Origin: an uncultured Bacteroidales bacterium
GTDB lineage: Bacteria > Bacteroidota > Bacteroidia > Bacteroidales > UBA4417
Assembly (NCBI GenBank): GCA_903878265.1
Contig: CAIRHD010000169.1
Location: 1-37,232, forward strand
DNA length: 37,232 nt
Direction: 5' to 3'
The position numbers and the translations under genes are program-made. Each line of letters begins with the position of its first letter. Within the stretch, counting starts at the first letter, position 1. Positions 17,455 through 26,989 of the stretch are shown here, in pieces. Below the pieces are notes generated by a model. The model saw nothing but the letters and a program-made list of their open reading frames with translations, was not told where the DNA came from and did no database searches.

Positions 17455-17496
17455 AAAAAGTAAATTTGCATGTAAAAAAGTGCAAATTTACTTTTT
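17455..17496. promoter_or_regulatory. perfect 16-bp inverted repeat upstream of the SurA-like gene
   Basis: AAAAAGTAAATTTGCA (17455-17470) and its exact reverse complement (17481-17496) flank a 10-nt spacer. The left arm contains TAAATTTG (17461-17468), a match to the -7 consensus on the plus strand, and the right arm gives the same element on the minus strand. It could be an operator over a promoter, or a bidirectional stem-loop (A-run before, T-run at the end of the right arm) acting as a terminator for the gene ending at 17359. Confidence 0.5.
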
Positions 17497-17567
17497 GCTT
17501 AATGGACAACTCCCTTCAGGTGAATAGCAAGGCAAGAATTTCCTTTCTCTCTGGATTACAAAGTTTT

Positions 17568-18635
17568 ATGAAATTTCCTAAAACACTTTCTCTTATTGCT
17601 GCATTGCTGTTTATTGCTGTAATTCCGCTACAGGCACAAACTTTACCTGAAGACACATCTGTTGTGGCGATTATTAATGGCAACCCTGTTACCACCAGGG
17701 AATTTATGCTGTTTGCAAATAAAGAAAGATCGGAAGTAATCCGGTTTTTTCGTTCCAATTATGGCTGCGAATATGACAATACATTCTGGACAAAATCTTT
17801 TGATGGAAAATCTCCCCCTGAACTCCTGAAAGAGAGAACACTCGATACGCTCATAAAAATTAAAGTACAGCAGGCATGTGCAAAGGATTTTGGCCTCGTT
17901 TCCGATATCAGTTATTCTGGATTTCTGGAGGCGTTGAAGAACGAGAACCTCCGAAGGCTGCAAGCGAAAAACAGCAACAAAGTAATTTATGGGCCGGTAC
18001 AGTATAGCGAGGAAGTGTATTTCAATTATACGTTTACCAACATGGTCGAAGAACTGAAAGCTGTCCTGGCCGAAAAAGTGTTCCCTATTACAAAGGATAC
18101 GCTTCTTCAAATTTACGAAACAGAAAAGGATCGCATGTTTGGAAATGGATATTGCACAAAAATCCGATCTGTCGGAATAAAATATAAAACCGGATCAGAT
18201 GGCAGCGAGGAGCATAAAATCAGTTATTTGGATTTGATTGCAATTAATGATAGCATCAACAGAAACAAATCCTATATAGCCACGGCAAAAGAAGTATATA
18301 AGTACAATCCTTATTTTTCTTTGGTAATTGAAGATATTGTGTTCAACGATACAATTTCTAATTCCGGGGAGGATAACAACTTTTTAGAAAGGGTTAAAGA
18401 AATGACATCGAAATTATCCGTAGCCGAAAGCAGCCCTGTGTTGGAATCTCCCCGTTCAGCTTATATTTTTACAATATTAAACAAACAATCCTTGGGTTAT
18501 CGGAGTTTTGATAATTGCAAACGGGCAATCAGGGAGAAAACAACCGACCAATTGTATAACAATTATATATACAAGTTAAGTACAAAAGCCAGTGTTGAAA
18601 TAAACATAAATGTGTATAAAATGATACGCTTTTGA
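17568..18635 (+). CDS. periplasmic SurA/PrsA-like protein lacking a clear PPIase domain
   Basis: The product is 355 residues from the ATG at 17568, which begins a clean signal peptide (M-K-F-P-K-T-L-S-L-I to P-L-Q-A-Q). Just after it comes V-V-A-I-I-N-G-N-P-V-T-T-R-E-F, the usual opening of SurA/PrsA/parvulin-type chaperones, followed by a helical region (~50-190). The last ~30 residues (D-Q-L-Y-N-N-Y-I-Y-K-L, then A-S-V-E-I-N) resemble the SurA C-terminal helix and strand. No intact parvulin domain is evident in the middle. It is probably a periplasmic chaperone for outer-membrane or exported proteins. It follows three giant exported proteins, so a dedicated helper role is plausible but inferred. 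Longer starts (17433, 17502) are disfavoured: the 17433 frame runs through an inverted repeat. Confidence 0.72.
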   Translation: MKFPKTLSLIAALLFIAVIPLQAQTLPEDTSVVAIINGNPVTTREFMLFANKERSEVIRFFRSNYGCEYDNTFWTKSFDGKSPPELLKERTLDTLIKIKVQQACAKDFGLVSDISYSGFLEALKNENLRRLQAKNSNKVIYGPVQYSEEVYFNYTFTNMVEELKAVLAEKVFPITKDTLLQIYETEKDRMFGNGYCTKIRSVGIKYKTGSDGSEEHKISYLDLIAINDSINRNKSYIATAKEVYKYNPYFSLVIEDIVFNDTISNSGEDNNFLERVKEMTSKLSVAESSPVLESPRSAYIFTILNKQSLGYRSFDNCKRAIREKTTDQLYNNYIYKLSTKASVEININVYKMIRF

Positions 18636-18783
18636 AACAGGTTTCCACTTTTGTTTGAACTCTGCAGCCTCTCATAATGCAAAGTTGGAATCTGTCCCAA
18701 AACCAAACCTAAAGATAGCGATCAATTGATCTTTCAGCCCTTAAAAACTCAACAACCTATTTCTGAAACCCCAAAAATGAAGA

Positions 18784-18870
18784 AGTGCCACTAAGCGATG
18801 TGCTGTGCCTGCCGAAGCAACACCTCAAAACAAAGGTTCACAAAGTATTGTTAATCAGTATTATAAATTG
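18784..18870. repeat. dispersed intergenic palindromic repeat, copy B (degenerate)
   Basis: GTGCCACTAAG followed by CAAAGGTTCACAAAGTATTG and TTAATCAGTATTATAAA matches the reverse complement of the right half and centre of the copy at 28288-28439. It sits between the convergent ends of the SurA-like and GH30 genes. Nothing else was seen in the 18636-18891 interval. Confidence 0.55.
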
Positions 18871-18891
18871 CCTGGTTTCAGGATACAAAAA

Positions 18892-20382
18892 TTAAGATGC
18901 AACCATAATCGTTTGTATAGCCTGTGGGTTTATCTGCACTTCAACAGAACGATCGCCGAGAGAAAGTTTTATGTTTTTTGATTCTGAATTTATGTTCAAA
19001 ATTACTACAGCAATGGATCCATCAGGGTTCTGTGCTGCGGTTATCATTAACGATGGGTCAGGGTTTTCGAATCCAATGCGCACTGAACCAGGCCGGATGT
19101 ATTTGCTAAAATGCGCCATGGTATAATACAGAGGTGTAAAATAGACTTCGTCCTTCTCCGGATCAACAATTACGGGCGCAACACACCAGTTTTTATACCA
19201 ATTGGGACCACCTTGTTTGTCTAAAACCATGTTCCAATCCACCCAGCCATCCACCCAGTTATTCATACAGCCGATAATATCCCTTGCATAACGATAAACA
19301 GGAACATATTTTGGATGCAGCTTTTTCTGATCCGCCGGCGCCCAATCCCATCCCCAATCGGTAGCTTCTTCACTCCAATACCATTTATCATCTTGCCAAT
19401 GTGGAACTTCCGAATCAACACATCCTTCGGTATGGATTAAATACTTGCCAGTAGCCATATTGTGCGTTAAATTTAATGATTCGGGAAACCAATCGACAGT
19501 GCTCGCATACCAGTGAATGGCAAAACCATCGAAATATTTTGATGACGAATCGTCTTTGTAAATCACTTTTGCCCATTGTTCCAGTTCCTCGCCACGATTT
19601 TGGTCATACGCCAATACTTTTACACTATGCCCATCGGCTTTTAGTTTGTGGCCGAGATGATTATTTACAAAATCCACCATTTCTTCGGGGGAATAGATCA
19701 TGCTTTTCCAATTGCCACCATTCCCAAGAGGTTCATTCTCCACAGTTAATCCCCAAATATCAATGCCTTCCTTTTTATATTCGGAAATATATTTTGAAAA
19801 AAACAAAGCCCAGGTATCCCTGTATTCGGGAAGCAATTTACCACCTACCCATTTACCGTTGTCCTTCATCCACGGAGGCGCGGTCCACGGCGAAGCTATA
19901 ATTTTAAACCCGTCTTTTGAGTAGGCCATTGCTTCTTTTATCATCGGAATTAAATCGTCCCGATCCTCGTCAATTGAAAAATGTTCTAATAGCTTGTCAC
20001 CTTTTACTGGTGCGTAGGAATAATTCCCCAACGAAAAATCACAGGAATTTATATGGGTACGTGTCAAGGAGTATTTGGCTCCCTTTTCCCCAAAATAAGC
20101 GTCCAAAATCGAATCACGGTTTTTCTTGCTTAATTTGTTTAACAAATATGCAGACGCTTCGGTAAACGACCCCCCAAACCCGGTAATGGTTTGAAATTTT
20201 GTGTCCGGTAACAATTTAACGTGTACTGCCTCGCTGCCGGGAGCAAATTCAGTTATCCTTTTGAGTTTATTTCCATTTGCGGAAGTCTCAAACACTTCTA
20301 CCGACAGCTTGTTTTGCTTTACGTTGCAACTCATAAAAATGATTAAAAGTGAAATGGCCAAGGAGAATTTTAATCTTTTCAT
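18892..20382 (-). CDS. GH30 glycosidase lipoprotein (likely beta-1,6-glucanase or glucosidase)
   Basis: The 496-residue protein has a lipoprotein signal peptide (F-M-S-C, lipidated C19) and a GH30 (beta/alpha)8 barrel with its side beta-domain. The family opening G-F-G-G-S-F-T-E-A (~68-76) is present, with acid/base E217 in T-V-E-N-E-P and nucleophile E319 in I-H-T-E-G. The motif S-P-W-T-A-P-P-W-M-K (~164-173) is also characteristic. GH30 members of this kind in Bacteroidota cut beta-1,6-glucan or exo-acting beta-glucosides; in this locus the likely target is the beta-1,6 branches of laminarin-type glucan. The residues after C19 (N-V-K-Q) lack the acidic surface-export signal seen in some Bacteroidota lipoproteins, so a periplasmic location is possible. 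It is the last gene of the minus-strand block, 125 nt after GH81. Confidence 0.92.
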   Translation of the reverse strand: MKRLKFSLAISLLIIFMSCNVKQNKLSVEVFETSANGNKLKRITEFAPGSEAVHVKLLPDTKFQTITGFGGSFTEASAYLLNKLSKKNRDSILDAYFGEKGAKYSLTRTHINSCDFSLGNYSYAPVKGDKLLEHFSIDEDRDDLIPMIKEAMAYSKDGFKIIASPWTAPPWMKDNGKWVGGKLLPEYRDTWALFFSKYISEYKKEGIDIWGLTVENEPLGNGGNWKSMIYSPEEMVDFVNNHLGHKLKADGHSVKVLAYDQNRGEELEQWAKVIYKDDSSSKYFDGFAIHWYASTVDWFPESLNLTHNMATGKYLIHTEGCVDSEVPHWQDDKWYWSEEATDWGWDWAPADQKKLHPKYVPVYRYARDIIGCMNNWVDGWVDWNMVLDKQGGPNWYKNWCVAPVIVDPEKDEVYFTPLYYTMAHFSKYIRPGSVRIGFENPDPSLMITAAQNPDGSIAVVILNINSESKNIKLSLGDRSVEVQINPQAIQTIMVAS

Positions 20383-20507
20383 TTTGTCTTTTTTAATTCT
20401 TTATTGATTTAGCAGCCTGTTATCAAACCAGCAAACGTGGCGGGATTTGTCATGAAATGGTGCAATAGAATTACAAGCGATTTGCTGAATGCAAATTTGA
20501 TTGAAAT

Positions 20508-23500
20508 CTATTGTTTTACAATCTTACAAACCTTAATCCCCTTTTTCCCTTCAATCTTAATTGTATAAATCCCTTTCTGCAAATTGCCGATATTCACCTT
20601 ATTATCTAAAGCATTTGCATTAAATACACTTCTACCGGTAATGTCGAAAATGGAAACAGCAACAGTTTCAGATTTTGTATTTAGGAACAAAATATCGGAA
20701 ACGGGATTTGGGTAAATTATAAAACCATCATCTTCAATATCCTCAATTCCAGTGCTAACAGATTGCGTAACTGTAACGATTTTTGATGTTGCCCCTGCCG
20801 AAACTGTAATTATAGCTGTTCTGATAGCTGAAGAAGGATTTTCTTCCGCCGTTAATGTAATTGTCGCACTCCCCGAGCCCGATACCGTGCTGGCAGTTAA
20901 CCATGTTTGACTGCTTGAAACAGTCCAATTGGTATTGGAAGATATCCCGAAAGTTTTTTTGCTGTTTGCCTCCGCCGCAATAGTCAATGTGTCAGTTGAA
21001 ACGGTTAAGATGTTAGCACCGGCATTAGTCAAAAAGATATCGTCGAAAAGAAAAGTGGAGTTCAGCGAACCATTGCCCACAGTACCAAAATCGAACATAA
21101 ATACCAACTTGTAGTAAACATTGGATGCTGTGCCCGAAAAATTCCATTGTAAAGTTTCCCATGCATTTGCAAGCGTTGTATTTACTGATTTTTCAGTAGA
21201 GGGAGCATCACCCTCAAGTTTAAAAAGAACTGGAACTCCTTTTCTGGGCGAATACACTTTCATCGAAATGGTGGTGGTATTCGTAAAATCGATTGAATTA
21301 TCTAAAGACAAATAGCTGCCTGCCCATATTTCTCCACCATTCCTGATAATTTTAGCAACATTTGCACTCGTGTTTATTCCCGTTTGGTAAGGATTTGCAA
21401 TTACTTCAGCTACCCCTCCGCTAAAATCGGTAAAGCTATATGGCCCAGTTTCAAAATCAATAGGAAATACAATTGGTAACGGGACTGCACTTTGTGTTAC
21501 AGTAATTGTTTTTGCAACCAAACCTACGCCTGTAACAGTTACCGTGGCTATTCTGGGGCTTGTGGTGCTTGTATTTGCATCAGCGGTTAGGGTTATTTCT
21601 GTGCTGCCCGTACCGTAGTTGCTGCTTATGGCGAGCCAAGTTTGATCGCTTGCAACAGTCCAACCAACATTCGATTTAATAGCGAATTTTTTTATACTGT
21701 TGGCTGTGTAACCAATACTCAAACTGTCTGCCGAAAGAACCAGGTAATTATATCCACCTACATCCTGTGTTACAGCAATTGTTTGAGTACCTGTTCCGTT
21801 TCCTGATACCGTTACATTTGCGTTTCTTATTGATGTGGATGTGTTTTCCTGAGCAGTTACTGTTAAACTTGTATTGCCGAATCCAGACGAATTACTTACA
21901 GCTAACCAATCCTGATTACTTGTTGCTGTCCAACTAACATTTGAAATAATATCAAACGCATTTGTGCTGTTCTCCATCATTGGCACAGTCAGTGAGTTGG
22001 TCGAAACGCTTAACGCAGGATTTGCATTACCCGTGCGTGTGAACGAAATTCTTCCAATATTGAAACCAGCCATATCGAACACGAGCCTTACAACATGGAT
22101 GCCGGCGGGTAAAATAACTCCTGTAACAGCTTTTGTGGCCCAAGTATTCCAACTGGAAGTGGAAACCATAGTAATATCGCCACAAACGCGTAACCCGTCC
22201 ACCTGTATATGAAAAGGCCCGCCACCCGAAGCATTCCCCGATTGATATCTAACCGATAAATCATAAGTGCCAGATTGTGTAATATTTACAGTATATTCCA
22301 ACCATTCACCACTTTCTATCCAACTTACTGTATTACCTTCGCCTGCGCTAGGGCCGGCATCTACATATTCCGGGGCGCGAAAAGTGCCTGCCGAGTTTGC
22401 TGCTGTTGCATCATAATATGAAATTGATTGACCAACTCCGCCTTCATAATAATCATAATTTCCGGCTTCGATTGGCTGCGCAGGAATTGAAACAGATGTT
22501 CCACTGTATGGAAGTTGCGAACCAACTACTACGGATACTACATTTGACAACTGGATATTTGTTCCCACATACACTTTTACATAAAACTGATGGATTTTCG
22601 CAACCAAATTAGATGCCAAAACGGAGTAAGGAGCTGTAGTTGATGTTCCTAATAAGGTTAACCCATCAAAAAACTCAACTTTTGTAATTCCGGTTCCCAT
22701 GGTGGTTGCCATAAGCGTAACGCTGCCATTTGTTGGCACTTGCAAGGCAGACGAAGTAAGCGAAGCGGTTGCATTTGCATCTTTACTTGTTTTCATCGTC
22801 CTGGCGGGAACTGTCATGGAAAATCCATCGGAATATATGACCGTAATTTCACTATTGCTATAATTATGTGCAACATAAGTTTTATTGCCCGCTTTGTTAA
22901 ACACCATAGCAATCGGATAATTGGATGTAATTGATACATCTGCCTGTCCAGCCCCATTTAAACTATGCAGCCAATGGTAGGTTTGTGCATCCGAACAACC
23001 CGATTTTACTGGGTAATCGGGATAATTGTTGTAAAGGGAAAGTGCTGTTTCGGGGTCAGCTAATGCCAGAAAAGACCAATAGACATCTAACCAGAGATTT
23101 ACATTGGTATTGGGTACTGTAAGTACTGTGGTTTTTGCTTTCATATCAGCCCAGAGTTTCTGGACATAAGTTTTATTATATCCCAAATAAAGGGAAGCCC
23201 CCGTCATGGGAAACATTTCAATCCCATAGGCAGCGGCAACATCACCAGTCCAGAAAGTTCCAATATCATAACCATCGCCCCACACGCGCGAACTCATCAT
23301 TGGCGTATAGGTTGCAGAAAAATTACGTTCGCTCATATCAAACCAGTACTCCTCAATTCCTGTTTGTTCGGTTGTATATAAATAAATTCCTAAGTCGCGA
23401 ATGGCAGTGTTTCCGGTAAGTTCACCCCAGTTTATTAGCGAGGCGTTAAAGTTCATTGCTTCCGAAGAAGACTCCTGATTGTTTCCATGTGGTTCGTTAT

Positions 23501-25037
23501 TTAGCAAACCCGAAGCAAAGCTATGCCCTGCATAAGCATTGAAATTCCTCAAAAATGGAAACCTTGCATCAGTTTTGTCCCAGTTGGCAGCGTCTTTAAC
23601 CAGCAAATCTACCATTGGCCCCCAGTTGGCAGCCCATCCGGGTTGAAATTGCTCAATGGCCACAGCTGCACTTATAAAATATCCATAATGGAAATGATGG
23701 TCATTAAGATTTGCATCAGCATAATAACCAGCCGGATATCCGATGAGTGTACTCCATGTGCTGTTGTACATGAACAAGAACGCATTTTCGCCGGCATCAG
23801 CTTTAAACCAATTTTCTAACCGGGTTTTCACGGTAGCAATAATCTGGTCACGCGCTTCGGTGTAGCCTACCTGATCGGCAATCTTGGCAACCTGTATCAA
23901 CCGGTTCATTGCCATGCCCTCATTATAGGAATCTGTCCATGTGTCAAGTCCACTTCCTTTTATCATATCTATTTTGGCATTCAAAGCACCAGGATTAAAA
24001 CCGGCACTGTATTTCGAAAGGTTTGGAAGGGTTGACAGAATGCCGTGAAATTTATTTTCAACTACAAAAGTATTGGAAGCCAACATTTTCATTGTGCCTC
24101 GCGATGTGGTATAATAATATGAACCGGGTTGAGCTGACGATGTGCTTAAATGCGCCCACTGATGTGGCAATAATCCCAATAGGACAGTGGTTCCTGTTCC
24201 TTCTTTCGGGTCGGGAGTAACAGTAAATGTTGTTTGCACCGTTGATGTGGCATCGTCGTACATCCAGTTCACCGTAGTGATTGAAGGAAAAACATAAGCA
24301 AATTGTTTATAGTAGTTTGCAGCGGTTGAGGCTGATATATCGCGGGGCAACATGGCTATTGAGTAATAGTTTTTCCCTGCAAGTGTCGAAGTGTAGGTTG
24401 TACCAGATTGCGTCCATGTTGAACCTACCGGTGCGTAAACAGCAAAGTTAGAGCCGGCGAGTGAATTTGTTACCAAAAGCATTTCGCTTTGAACAGAAAC
24501 GGTGCCATTATTTACGATTACCGAAGCGACATCCGAACTGCCCTTTATACAATAAACAAAAGGCATCCCCATTCCCGTGGTGGCATTAAAGCTATGGCCA
24601 TTACTACTCCATGCTGCTGTAACCGTCCAATCGGAGTAATCGGAAACCGTTGGAAACGACCCGCTCAAACCAGTTACACCCACAATAATCGGTTGTTCAA
24701 AACCCATTGGCTGCCGGGTATCAATGGAACCAGTGCCCAAAAAAGTATAACCAACAGCCAAGCCTTCGGCAATACCTCGCATCGAAAGGGGATAGTTGTA
24801 CAAATTGGCGCCATCGTAAGTAAGCAGGCCACTCCACCAATCGCTTGATACTCTAGGTTTTGTTGTGGCAAGACCTGAAACCCTCGGAGTCCCATTCGGA
24901 TTTAGATTTCTTCCAGCAGCATCTGGCGGCGGCAACTGTGTGGTATAGCTTCCGCTTCCCACAGTAACGATTTGACTAAACCCTTGAACATTCGCAATAA
25001 AGAGAATGCTTAAAACGAGACCTTTTAGTTTTCTCAT
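20508..25037 (-). CDS. GH81 endo-beta-1,3-glucanase with CBM6, BACON and T9SS domains
   Basis: The 1509-residue exported enzyme has a signal peptide (~1-21) and a GH81 catalytic region (~25-750) with the hallmark motifs L-N-D-H-H-F-H-Y-G-Y-F (acid D446) and N-N-Q-E-S-S-S-E-A (E522/E526). These are followed by an Ig-like domain (~755-838), CBM6 (~843-1002), two BACON domains (~1006-1092, ~1097-1184), a beta-sandwich carbohydrate-binding-like module (~1187-1338), a third BACON (~1342-1428) and a T9SS type A sorting tail (~1437-1509, I-Y-P-N-P and K-G-I-Y-T-I-K-I). It should hydrolyse beta-1,3-glucan chains at the cell surface or after release. The many binding modules suggest insoluble or gelled glucan. 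The binding-like module is shared with the partial gene at the right edge of the window. Confidence 0.95.
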   Translation of the reverse strand: MRKLKGLVLSILFIANVQGFSQIVTVGSGSYTTQLPPPDAAGRNLNPNGTPRVSGLATTKPRVSSDWWSGLLTYDGANLYNYPLSMRGIAEGLAVGYTFLGTGSIDTRQPMGFEQPIIVGVTGLSGSFPTVSDYSDWTVTAAWSSNGHSFNATTGMGMPFVYCIKGSSDVASVIVNNGTVSVQSEMLLVTNSLAGSNFAVYAPVGSTWTQSGTTYTSTLAGKNYYSIAMLPRDISASTAANYYKQFAYVFPSITTVNWMYDDATSTVQTTFTVTPDPKEGTGTTVLLGLLPHQWAHLSTSSAQPGSYYYTTSRGTMKMLASNTFVVENKFHGILSTLPNLSKYSAGFNPGALNAKIDMIKGSGLDTWTDSYNEGMAMNRLIQVAKIADQVGYTEARDQIIATVKTRLENWFKADAGENAFLFMYNSTWSTLIGYPAGYYADANLNDHHFHYGYFISAAVAIEQFQPGWAANWGPMVDLLVKDAANWDKTDARFPFLRNFNAYAGHSFASGLLNNEPHGNNQESSSEAMNFNASLINWGELTGNTAIRDLGIYLYTTEQTGIEEYWFDMSERNFSATYTPMMSSRVWGDGYDIGTFWTGDVAAAYGIEMFPMTGASLYLGYNKTYVQKLWADMKAKTTVLTVPNTNVNLWLDVYWSFLALADPETALSLYNNYPDYPVKSGCSDAQTYHWLHSLNGAGQADVSITSNYPIAMVFNKAGNKTYVAHNYSNSEITVIYSDGFSMTVPARTMKTSKDANATASLTSSALQVPTNGSVTLMATTMGTGITKVEFFDGLTLLGTSTTAPYSVLASNLVAKIHQFYVKVYVGTNIQLSNVVSVVVGSQLPYSGTSVSIPAQPIEAGNYDYYEGGVGQSISYYDATAANSAGTFRAPEYVDAGPSAGEGNTVSWIESGEWLEYTVNITQSGTYDLSVRYQSGNASGGGPFHIQVDGLRVCGDITMVSTSSWNTWATKAVTGVILPAGIHVVRLVFDMAGFNIGRISFTRTGNANPALSVSTNSLTVPMMENSTNAFDIISNVSWTATSNQDWLAVSNSSGFGNTSLTVTAQENTSTSIRNANVTVSGNGTGTQTIAVTQDVGGYNYLVLSADSLSIGYTANSIKKFAIKSNVGWTVASDQTWLAISSNYGTGSTEITLTADANTSTTSPRIATVTVTGVGLVAKTITVTQSAVPLPIVFPIDFETGPYSFTDFSGGVAEVIANPYQTGINTSANVAKIIRNGGEIWAGSYLSLDNSIDFTNTTTISMKVYSPRKGVPVLFKLEGDAPSTEKSVNTTLANAWETLQWNFSGTASNVYYKLVFMFDFGTVGNGSLNSTFLFDDIFLTNAGANILTVSTDTLTIAAEANSKKTFGISSNTNWTVSSSQTWLTASTVSGSGSATITLTAEENPSSAIRTAIITVSAGATSKIVTVTQSVSTGIEDIEDDGFIIYPNPVSDILFLNTKSETVAVSIFDITGRSVFNANALDNKVNIGNLQKGIYTIKIEGKKGIKVCKIVKQ

Positions 25038-25220
25038 ATTTTTTTCAATTACGCTAATTAATAATAAACAACCTAACCTGTTTTTCTGGCCCAGTGATTA
25101 CAAAATATTGTATTCCAGCATCTTGTCTGATGTGTGTTTTACAATCATTAAACATATATCCCCATCATTCCAATTATCAAACTTTCGGGCGATAAACAAA
25201 TTTATATCCTTAATCAAGAG

Positions 25221-25350
25221 TCCACTCCGAAAAGTCTTTTTTTGCCTCAAAGGCTCTGAGCTGCACAAAGTTTATTATATTAATCAACAACAGTTTGTCC
25301 TCTTGCTGCCTTAATGGTTTCCTTTGTTTTTGGGCTCTAGGAGCTGCCTC
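25221..25350. repeat. dispersed intergenic palindromic repeat, copy C
   Basis: The segment starts TCCACTCCGAAAAGTC and carries TTTTTGCCTCAAAGGCTC, GCACAAAGTTTATTATATTAA and, on the right side, CTTTGTTTTTGGGCTC. It aligns along its whole length with copy D and its left half with copy A. It fills the left part of the upstream region of the GH81 gene; the remaining 25038-25220 shows nothing I can name. Confidence 0.6.
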
Positions 25351-25363
25351 TATCATCAATGTT

Positions 25364-26725
25364 TTAGCTTTGATTTTCTCTTTCTCGCAGCGCGCCCAAC
25401 TCCTTTTTCATGATATCAGTGGTTTTAGAATCAATTTTATAAAATATCATGAACAAGGCGCACGACATGTATAAGATACCAGGGATAACAGAAACCAATA
25501 ATTTTATTCCAGTAATAGCTGTGTCGTTTTGAACAACATTAGGCGCAAAACTGGAAGCAGCTAAAATCCAGCCTGCTATGGCAGCACCAATTCCCCAACC
25601 CGCTTTTTGTGCAAACACAGCAGCCGAAAAGTACAAGCCCGTAGCCCGGCGGCCTGTGGTCCATTCGCCATAATCGGCTGAATCGGCAATCATAGTCCAT
25701 AGCAAAGGAACGGCAGGTGCATAAGCCATTTTGGCAATTATGTTAAACACATAAATGGTAGTCAAGTCATTTATTCCAGCAATGTAAATCAGTATAAAAA
25801 ACACACCTGAAATCAAGGAACTGCCGATGAATACGTTTTTATTCCCAAACCTTTTGGCCAATGGTTTTGATAATGGCAGGGCCACGATAAGCGCAACCGT
25901 TCCAATTACATTGAAAAGCTGAACATTGTTTTCGCGCCCGAGGTAATATTTGAAATAATAGGCAATGGCAGCATTTTGCATGGCAAACATGATGAAAGAA
26001 ATAATTCCTACCAAGGCCAAAATGATCCATGCTTTGTTTTGAAAAAGGTTTTTAATATCTTCCTTTAGTGAATTTTCCTGGGCTTTAGGTGGCTGAACCC
26101 GTTCTTTAGTTGTTTTAAATGTGATAAAGAAAAATATGAGGCTTAAGCCTGCAAACAGAAATACGGTGTATTGAAATCCTTGTGCTTTATCGCCACCACC
26201 AAAAAATTCGGCTAAGGTAAGTGCCAGGCCAGTAACAACAAATTGACCGGTGAAGCCTGCAATAAAACGATAGGTGTTCAATCCGGCACGTTCATAAGTA
26301 TCGTCAGTCATCACCGCTCCAAGTGCGGAATAAGGCAGGTTGATAAATGCATAAGCTGTCATTAGCAGCACGTATGTTGCCCCTGCATAAACTATCTTTC
26401 CAGCTTCGCCAAAGTTGGGAGTTGTAAAGGTGAGAATAGCCAAAATGGCATACGGTATGGCTCCGAACAAAATATATGGGCGGAATTTCCCCCAGCGGGT
26501 ATTCGTCCTGTCGGAAACTATACCAATTACAGGGTCAATGGCCATATCCCAGAAACGGGCAACCAACATAATAGTTCCGGCAGCGGCTGCAGAAATCCCA
26601 TACACATCGGTATAAAAAAACAAGAGCCAGAATCCAACCATATCCCACACAAAGTGCGAAGCTGTATCACCTAAACTATACCCGATTTTTTCTTTTACTG
26701 ATAATTTTAGTGCTGTCATTTCCAT
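25364..26725 (-). CDS. GPH-family (MelB-like) sugar:cation symporter
   Basis: The 453-residue membrane protein has about 12 predicted spans and the glycoside-pentoside-hexuronide family signature: F-W-D-M-A-I-D-P-V-I-G near residues 58-68, then S-D-R-T-N-T-R-W-G-K-F-R-P-Y (71-84). A conserved inter-lobe loop (T-K-E-R) precedes the C-terminal six spans. These symporters bring mono- or oligosaccharides across the inner membrane with Na+ or H+. It lies 264 nt downstream of the GH2-type secreted enzyme and upstream of GH81, so a beta-glucoside or short glucan oligosaccharide is the likely load. The real start may be M1 or M3. Confidence 0.92.
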   Translation of the reverse strand: MEMTALKLSVKEKIGYSLGDTASHFVWDMVGFWLLFFYTDVYGISAAAAGTIMLVARFWDMAIDPVIGIVSDRTNTRWGKFRPYILFGAIPYAILAILTFTTPNFGEAGKIVYAGATYVLLMTAYAFINLPYSALGAVMTDDTYERAGLNTYRFIAGFTGQFVVTGLALTLAEFFGGGDKAQGFQYTVFLFAGLSLIFFFITFKTTKERVQPPKAQENSLKEDIKNLFQNKAWIILALVGIISFIMFAMQNAAIAYYFKYYLGRENNVQLFNVIGTVALIVALPLSKPLAKRFGNKNVFIGSSLISGVFFILIYIAGINDLTTIYVFNIIAKMAYAPAVPLLWTMIADSADYGEWTTGRRATGLYFSAAVFAQKAGWGIGAAIAGWILAASSFAPNVVQNDTAITGIKLLVSVIPGILYMSCALFMIFYKIDSKTTDIMKKELGALRERENQS

Positions 26726-26989
26726 TTTATTAAGCTTTTATTGTTGGGAAAAATTGTTGGTATTTGTCTAAAAGTTGTACACATGGCTCATTCAGCAAAT
26801 GTATTAAATATCACTCCACCATGCCAAAGGATTCTCAAGTTAGCAGGGTTCGTTACTGTTGGTTGCGCATCAAGAAATTGCGTTTGATTGCCCATCATTT
26901 GAACTTACTTAACAATAATTTTCTTCCGGAATGGAAGTCATTATGCCGCTAAGGCGAACCTTTCAATTCATTTAACCATCCAAAGCAGC

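Noticed and set aside
17433-17567. N-terminal extension of the SurA-like gene
   Set aside because: The extension would translate a perfect 16-bp inverted repeat and a charged stretch ahead of a clean signal peptide that begins at 17568.
22740-23819. Several plus-strand frames opposite GH81
   Set aside because: They are antisense shadows of a strongly supported GH81 frame, with no signal peptide, domain or start-site support.
26726-26989. Intergenic stretch between the symporter and the TIM-barrel enzyme checked for a small gene
   Set aside because: Only a 62-codon plus-strand frame without recognisable features; no promoter consensus or clear hairpin found.
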